DNA of 57,467 bases from Chara braunii. Lineage: Eukaryota; Streptophyta; Charophyceae; Charales; Characeae. Positions 38,101 to 46,548 of the stretch are shown here, piece by piece. Below the pieces are notes generated by a model. That model saw nothing but the letters and a program-made list of their open reading frames with translations. It was not told the DNA's origin and did not search any database. The stretch is taken from the NCBI GenBank assembly GCA_003427395.1, contig BFEA01000125.1:1588922-1646388 (forward strand). The letters run 5' to 3'. Position 1 is the stretch's first letter. Each line of letters begins with the position of its first letter. A program made the translations under genes and the position numbers.

Positions 38101-41100
38101 GTCCCGGTGTGGTCACACGGGCGGACATCGTCCAGAAAGGACGAAGTCGCGACCCTGACACTTATGCATTCAGGGCAAGTGCGCCCAGTCACACGGGGGA
38201 GGACCAAACGGAAAGATGGATTGTTTTAATTTTTTTAGGACCAAACGGAAAGATGGATTGTTTTAATTTTTTTTTTCACGCTAGTATAACGCTTGGGCCT
38301 TATCTACAACTTAAATGTTCCTGGTCGCACTTTCAGTTGTTTGGCGGGCTGTCTTCATCGTCTGCGATTCTCTTCAATTCGCAAAAACAGAAGGAAAAAA
38401 AACGAAAGGTAATTTGAGACCACCTCCGCAGGTGGTCTCAGAAAAGATACACCAGCGGCCCCGCAGGCCGCTGACAGAAGGGTCACCGTTTGAGGCATTT
38501 GGGTAGCGAGCCTCTCCAGTGTGACCCAAAAATTGACTCAAAATTTGGGATTTTGGGTCTTTTGGTCCTCGTGTGAGTTTGCCCTCATATGCAAGGCCGC
38601 GGCATTCAAATTCAAATTCGGCCGCTACGCGCCGTCGATGAAAAATACCGAAAATTCAAATTCGGCCGCAACGCGCCGTCGATGAAAAATACCGACGGCC
38701 ACATGGCAGCTATTTTTCAGGAGTAGGCTCCTAGATGGCCACAGCCCACATATGAGAACGGGATTCCAACCATTTAACCACCAGTACCTTTCCCAGCCAT
38801 TTTTGTGGATTCTCTACATGCCAAAGACCACGAAACATGAAAACGGAAGGGATTCAAATTTCAAACCCTTAAACCACAAGTCTATTCAAATTTCAAACCC
38901 TTAAACCACAAGTCTATCCGACACCAGAAATTGGCTTTCCAAGGAGTTAAGGAGTGGGTTTTTAGGGGGGGCGCCGACTGGAAGGCACAGGCCGGTCCAG
39001 TGTCGCAATTTTCAAGCGCATACTTCGGCAATTTTTCGTGCTCAGAAGAATTGACAAAAACATCTGAAATTTTGAGACCCTGTAGATCAGGTCGTGATCT
39101 TTCCAGGAAAATATCAGAAAAATGAGAAAAAAAATCGCTTAGACCATGAAATGAATGCCTGCCAATTCATCACATTTTCCATTTTTGCAACTCGATAACA
39201 TGTGGGCTAACGGAAAAAGTACTGCAACTCATGCAATTTTTTGCGCTCAGTAGAATGCCTCAAAAACTCTGAAAATTGGAGGGTTCGTAGATTTGGTCAT
39301 GATAAAAAAAATTGTTCCTACCGTTAAATAAGCTGTGGCAGCAATTTGTCGTCTTTTCCATTTTCCTCACTCTGCCGGTTCTCCACACTGTGTTACCGGT
39401 AGCCCCCATGAACGTGTGCTCCCCCCCAATGAACCTGTGCTACCGGTACCCCAAATTTTCAACTTCGGGTAGAGTGGTGGGTGGTTTAGAGATGGTTTAA
39501 ACCCCCAAAGTACCAGGGCACCGTTTCACTGGACATCAATCCAGGCGAAGGGGTATCGCATGCAAACCGTTTTACCTGACGAATGCACCAAACAGGGTAG
39601 TACCGGTTCCCGCCCAAGGCAGCAGCAACCACACCACATCTCTGGAAAATGGCTGAGAACCGTACTCACGGTTTGACCTGCGGTTTTTCCATTGAAGTCA
39701 CCAGAAAAAGAGCTGCTGCTTGCGGTTTTACCGTGATTGAGATGCAGCAAAAGTCCATGTCAACAGCAAGCAAGAGGAAAGCATAGGAAATGAACCTAAC
39801 GAGTCATTCATCTTCCTCACAAACAAAACATCACGATCAGCAGGACGTGGAGAGGATAGAAAACTAATCTTTCTCACAACATTCTTATGCGACCTACAGC
39901 TCAAACATGGGCGGAGAGTGATCCCTGGTCGTAGGCAAATCGCTGACAAGATGGAAGTTCTAACCGGTTTTCATGGAGTCATGGGGCCACCCATCCTCCT
40001 CGCCGGGAGAGGGGAGACTGGACCATCGACCTGTGGCGCCACCAAATGTCCTCATCCTCAGCACAGAACTTCACACCTTCCCACATTTTGTCCCCAGGAG
40101 TGACTCCGGAAAGATAACAGGGAAAAAACAGAAACACTAAAACAGAACGAGGCACAACGTTGAGCAACGGCCAGCGGCCGTCTCTCCTCGTTCCATTTCT
40201 GACCCCCGATATATCCCAACAGGAAAGAAGTCGTTTCCTTGCCCGATAGAAGATAGTGCTTAGACTGGCCCCCGATATATCCCAACAGGGAGAGCGGCAA
40301 CACGTTAAGATTCCTTTACGCAGTGCTCATATACCAAACGAGCACATCGAGGTTTCATTGTCATAGGTCTCTACAGGAACTACTAGTACCTGCCTCCCGG
40401 CAAAGACGGGCCTAGAAGACGAGTGAATTCCCAAATGATCCCATTCGTAGTGGCACTGACAGACAACAGACAGGAAGACAAGAGGTTGGAGAAGGACATC
40501 CCATCCCCGCCGGCTAGAACCTGAAGAGGTGTTGATGAAGCTGAGGATGAAAACGCAACAACAGCATCCTTCAGGAGCTCGGTATGGGTAGAGACAGAGA
40601 GCATGGACCCATGGATCGAAATCCATTATCGTTCTCTTAAGTACGGCGGCCATGCCTATGACAGCCGCCTGCCCTTTGGAGCACAAAGCCCGCCTACACT
40701 ACAACAGTGAGAGGCATAGGTCCTGAGAGGAACACCAACTGATAGGGAACTGGCTACAGTGACAGGGATGACAGGAACAAGGGCAGCAAAAACGACAATG
40801 ACGAGACGGAGGAAAGGAACACGATGATGACACAGGTAGCAAAAAAAAGGTTCATTCCAACGGGCCTAACCCAACTCGCCAACTCGTACAGCCATGAGCT
40901 GATGAAAAACAGACCCGAGTTCAAATCCAGATGGAACTAGATGAATCAAATACCTGAATTTTACCTAGGCCGGGTCAGCTCGGCGGTGGTATCTCCACGC
41001 CGTCGCCCTTTCCGGAAGAAAAAAAAACAACAATGACATGGACGAAGGAATCAGGGATAAAAAACAAGAGGGTGCTAAGAGGAAAGGGGATACGGAAACG

Positions 41101-43856
41101 GATGATGACTGGAGAACTTGTCTGCACGTGAAAACTCACTCTGGACGGCTAAAAACGATGCGATCAATCCTTCACCACCTGTGGGTCCGTGCCGAGTATC
41201 ATGAAAATCAAGCGCGACGCACTATTATACGTTTTCCTCACCTTAAACCAGACCCTCCTAAGAACATCATGGCTCCCTTTTCGCGTCCTTTTCACGACCA
41301 CTATCCTCCTAAAACCAGACCCTCCTAAGAATATGGCCACTCTCTCCTACAATCCAACATGAATAGCACTCGCCTTATGTTAATCCCACCTCCCTCCGAT
41401 GAGATATCAACTACTGGTCACAACCGACACGATCTCAAAGAACACAATCTCAACGAACAAGTAGAAGAAGAGTGCCCACGCCCCTCCGATGGCGGAGATT
41501 GCCTAAACTCTACCGTTTGATTACCATTTCAGAACAAGCAGAAGCAGATTGCCGTGTCATCTCCATTCTGCCTCACCAACTACACTAACCTTCCAAAGAT
41601 AATAGAGCAGACACAGCAGAAGCATTGAAGGGAAAAGAAACCGGGGGAAACCCAAAAGCATATGCTTCCGTTAGGACTGGCAAAGAGTTATCGTTGCTGG
41701 GACGAGATGGCCTACCCTGACAAGTGAAAACGGTGGGTCATAGGGTGCCACGTGCTGGTGCACGAACTGCCACGCGACGTGCATAGATTGCTGTCGTGCA
41801 CAAGCGATTGTTCTCCAACGAGCCTGGTCTTACGAGTAATTCAAACACTACAATAGGCATGAATCAATTTCTACGATTAGGCCCATAAGCATACCCAAGT
41901 GTGCTCCCCTAATCCAGGGCTCTGTAGCTAGAACCCCCCTGCTTCAGCCATCACATGCGATGTTTAGTGGCCTAGGCCAAGGTCTAACCTATGAGAGCCC
42001 TACTTTTTAAGTGCTATCCCTTCCACATAGCACAAGTATATTCAGTATCCTATTCTTCTGCTGCCAGGAAGGAGCGGACAAAAGACCACTCACAATAAAG
42101 GATGGGTGGCTGATGCCACTTTGTCGCGCCAAGTGCCAGTCACTGCACGCACTCTATAAAAGAAAACTATAAAGGTGCCAAGTCCTCCTGCCAAGCGGCA
42201 CTACATTGCCCGTATGCTTTCCTAAAGAGGATTGGAAAAAGGAAAGACGGATCTAACCTAGTTATGCGCTGTATTCCGAGACCAGCAACCACTCTTGAGA
42301 AGCTAGAGTTGTAACCTTATGTCGTTTCCGGCTAAGGAAAAGTCTCAGGTAGACAGTTTCTATGGGGCGTACGCCTCCCAAAGGGTAACGGAGGCGTGCA
42401 AAGGTTCCCTCAGGCTCGACGGAAATCAGCCCTCCTATCCTGCCAGTTATGCGCTGTATTCCGAGACCAGCACCTCCTATCCTGCAGACGAACCGGACTA
42501 CTCTCCATAAGCTTTCCTAATAGGCAGGACCTCCCGACGTTAGGTGAAAACCCCACTGCTAACCAATAGTTACAGAACACAGTTCTCTTCTGATCCACCT
42601 GCTATTAACGACTGCATTCGCTTTTCTCTCCTTCGATTAGGTGCAAACCATTGCTCTTGCGTCCAACATAGAATGCGGGCCAGGTGCATACACGAACGCA
42701 ATAACGCACATGCACATACTCTGCATCCCCGTGCCTCCGAGCTTTGAAGGCTCTCCAGAGATACGAGGTTGCATCGGATTCCATCAAGAACGTCCCCATT
42801 ACTACAGAACGCCATGCCACCAAGTTTTGCAGGTTCTTCCACAACTCCCGCATGCCTCCCGACACGCAGCCGCTTGGGAGAGACAATACGAAACCGGGAA
42901 ATTTTGGCACAATTGCCATCGGCAGCACAGCGCCGCTAGCCTACGACACACCATCGGGGTATCATTCGCTGCGCTTTTACCCTTGCCCGACCCTTGCCCG
43001 ACAACCGGCAGCGATCCGTTCCGCCACACCACCACACGAAGTGGAACCGCTCGCTGTGTCCATCTGCTTCGCCGTATTCTCATACCTCTCAGTCCCTCTC
43101 CTTTACCCTACTTTCTCACGTTTCCGTCTCTCCGTCGGCCGGATCTATGATCTCCAGCGTAGAGAGAGAGGAATCGCTCTGCTAACAGTATCCATCCGAC
43201 ACACCCTGTCCTGCCATCACTCCAGATATCCGACGCATCGACAGCAAGGTGCAAGTCGCCTCGCAAACCACAAGCAGACCCTTCCTGCTCCTTTGCCCTC
43301 CAGCGTACATGCTCCCTTATTTCTTGGGCCCGGCCAAGACACCACAATACTTTTATGCCTTTGGTATCCTTCTCATGCCGGCCAACCTGCACCGGATCAG
43401 AAATCCGAGGGCATTTTCCATTTCAGACATCAATCCGAGGGCATTTTCATGCGAAGAGTGTCATCTGACACCAGGCTAGTCTGAATAACGCAGCCCAGCA
43501 ATCATAAACTCAGGACTCAAAAGGAGCTGCACAACTGGTATCGTCGAATAGAACGCCCCGTCACTACAGCTGTATTGGGTGCACATTCCAGTCCACATAT
43601 GGCCACAATTACCGGACGTTCTATTTTGGTGAAAACGGTATGGGCACCCGCTATTTCCGGGCCATACTGGATCAGACCCCACGTGCAGGCTCCAGTAAAT
43701 TACTGATAACGACGACGCCTGATTCAGCTCGCCACCCATTCCCTTGACTTCTTCCCCGCCTTGCAAACTCATCCTTCCGGCGGCGCTCCCAACTCCTCAG
43801 ATGTCTGACAAAGTTTCAACTCCAATGGTATGTCCGTCTTTTTGACAGGGCCGCGC

Positions 43857-43900
<44 letters not shown>

Positions 43901-46487
43901 CCCCCCCCCCCCCCCAATCAGCCGGATTCGTTCTGTTGCTTTCTCACCTCACAAGGACACGCAATTATAGATCCAAGCACCACGACTTTTCTTGGTTGCA
44001 AATCGGAAGAACAGTACTTACCGGTAGGTTTGGGCCATGGCCGAAGAGCGCCGGAGAGACGCTGCCGAACTGAAAATAAGTCTGCACCGGAGGTTGCCTG
44101 TTGTTTGGCACTTGATTGTCGGCTGCAAAACATTAGGAAGAGCCACACAGACGACAACACGCACAGTGTTAGCTCCCGTCCGCCAAGAGAGGAAGAGCCC
44201 CAACCGAGAAAAAATGTGCTGCTCATTACGTGCCATCACGTATGACGAAAGCCCCGCGTTACTGAGAGCAAAAGCCAAAGGAAACTACATACAGTAAATA
44301 CATGCGACCAAGGTACAACACCTTAGTGCTGATTTCACCACAATGCCAACGTCCAGAGCAACAGAGACACGTCATCAACATCCAGCAAGCGGGTAGCAAT
44401 TTGCGGAAAAGCTGAGTGTGCACTGCCGAGTATCAATATCAAAAGCTCCTGTGCGTAAACCCTGATGCACCTGCGACTACATTCCCCATCATCCGACGAA
44501 GGATTGGGCACTGCTACTGATATTCGCATCATTTGCCCTTCCGTTCGTCCTCTTCTCAAAAGCCGCTAATACATGAACCAGACGACTCACGCCTTATTTC
44601 AGCAAGTTACTAAATGAAACAGACCGCGACTCTTACTCTCATTGGTACTCCTCTCGCATATCTCCTCTCGCATATTAATACATGAACCAGACGACTCATC
44701 CCTTATACACAAGTCTTTCACGGCCGCAGCAGACAGACCACCTTTCCCAGTTTATACCGCGCGATCTTTACCGACCAGGCCTCGTCCTCCCCCACCCACC
44801 CTCAAATCCCCTGCGACCTCTTCTTTCGGGATGACCCATCTTGAACCTCCAAACCATCCAGAGGCGTAGTGCATGACATCAGCAACGACCTTGCAATCAT
44901 TAGCCTGCCTCAACAGATGCTAAACAAAAAAAAAAAAAAAAAAAAAACGAATTACATACATCTGCTGCCGAAAATCAGATGAGCTTCTTTCCTTGTCTGA
45001 CGTTTTCAGATGTGCAAGCGCACGTTTGCACATCGCTTACAAAAATCCACAAAGCATTTTGCAAATGCGCACACTTGGTAAATCTTGACGACCGTTCTCT
45101 CAGAGAACGCGGATCTGTATGCAGTACGGCCGCCACAAGTCGAGAGCTGCGCGAACAAATCAGTGAGCACACGCCCGCATGTACCCATCCCCTGCGCCCC
45201 TTCTCTGCGCCTCCATCCATGTCGAGCAAACGAGTCAGGTCATCATTGCCCGGCTATATCGGCAGAGACGGCGGGACAGAAACCAACACTGCACCCAGAA
45301 GCCAAGGGCAGGCACTGCACGCAGACGATCCGAGAACGATGTACCCTTCGCCCCGTACGACCACAGCTGATCCGCCGCACAACAGGTGCCACCGACAAAC
45401 TACTCGGTCATTTTGCAGGTCATTTTGCTACTACATGTCCCATTCTCGACATCTTCTCTCCGCTCAGTTCAGTGAACAACTCAAATCTCAACACAACCTC
45501 GAGAGGAAGCGGGCAATCGAAACCTGAGAAAGCGCAGGATATGTTTCCTGCACTCTCTGGATATGTTGCTAGACCTGAGAATGCAGAAAGCGCAGGAAAC
45601 ATATCCAGAGAGCGCAGGAAACATATCCTGGTCGCCCTGCTGGGCAGCTCATGCTCCCAAACAGTTCTGTCACACGACAGAAAGCGCAGGAAACATATCC
45701 AGAGAAAGAAGAACAGAGAATGCAAAAGCAACTTACACACTGACGGAGAAGCCGGCGGCGCAGCCGATATCGCTGGGTGGGTCGCACTTGAAGGCAACGG
45801 AGTTGGCGGAGATGCCACCGTTCCCGCCGCTGTTGCTGCCGCCGGTGTCGGTGCAGGCGGGCGCCCGACAGCACCTGCGCCCCCAGGCCCACCTCCAACC
45901 ATGGTCCCAGCTCCCTTCCCTCTACCTTCCCCTCCTACTCCTCCGCCCCCTCGCCCACTCCCACTCGTAGTCGCCGGTGACGGCGGGCCCGGAGGGCGAC
46001 CAGGAACTGGTCCAGAGCCCGGCGCGGGGCCGCGGACAGGCCCAGGCCCCCCTACAGCCATATTGCTCGCCACTCCGCTAGGACCCCCAACCACCCCCCC
46101 TCTCATCGCTGCCCCCCCCTGTCCAAGAAACCCCGTCTGAGCGTGTTGATGTAGATCTCCGGACGCAGCTCCTTGTCGTGGCCCCCCTGCAAGGCACGAC
46201 ACACCCACACACAGACCAAGCAATGAGTGGCGTCGTTTCCTTGAGAGGGTCCGCAGTGTCCAGACAACGCAAGAAGAGAGCACGGCCAATGGAGACGAGA
46301 GACCTCACGATACCTCAGACAACAGACTATCAATTCTCCAAAACCTTTGATCGCGTCAATTTCCACTGATAGGGCAGTTAAGTGGTCAGTTCATTGACTA
46401 GATGATTGGCAAATTCGTTGACTACATCTAATAGATGATTTATGCTGCATTAGATCGGTTGATCCCGTGGATTGATGGGCGCACGCA

Positions 46488-46548
<61 letters not shown>

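Larger units (their letters stand above)
35995..44021 (-). other. eIF4G intron 4 (8 kb)
   Basis: Lies between the FQFGS and PARTSSAPP exons. It holds short tandem repeats at 36.95-37.3 kb, the 532-bp inverted-repeat element, further duplicated fragments at 38.6-38.9 and 42.25-42.5 kb, and a CT/poly(C) tract at 43.86 kb. No nested gene is supported. Confidence 0.88.

Noticed and set aside
40850-40945. tRNA-like GAGTTCAAATCCAG segment
   Set aside because: No matching acceptor stem or A box could be built around it.
45737-45880. Alternative frame of exon 3 reading [18 protein letters not shown]
   Set aside because: It has striking C-rich third positions and ends at a stop at the donor, but it becomes implausible upstream and does not fit the phases of exons 2 and 4.
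46110-46186. Alternative exon 3 start frame reading [14 protein letters not shown]
   Set aside because: Protein-like but stops after about 27 codons and is out of phase with exon 2; a frameshift at the G8 run could be proposed but is unnecessary.
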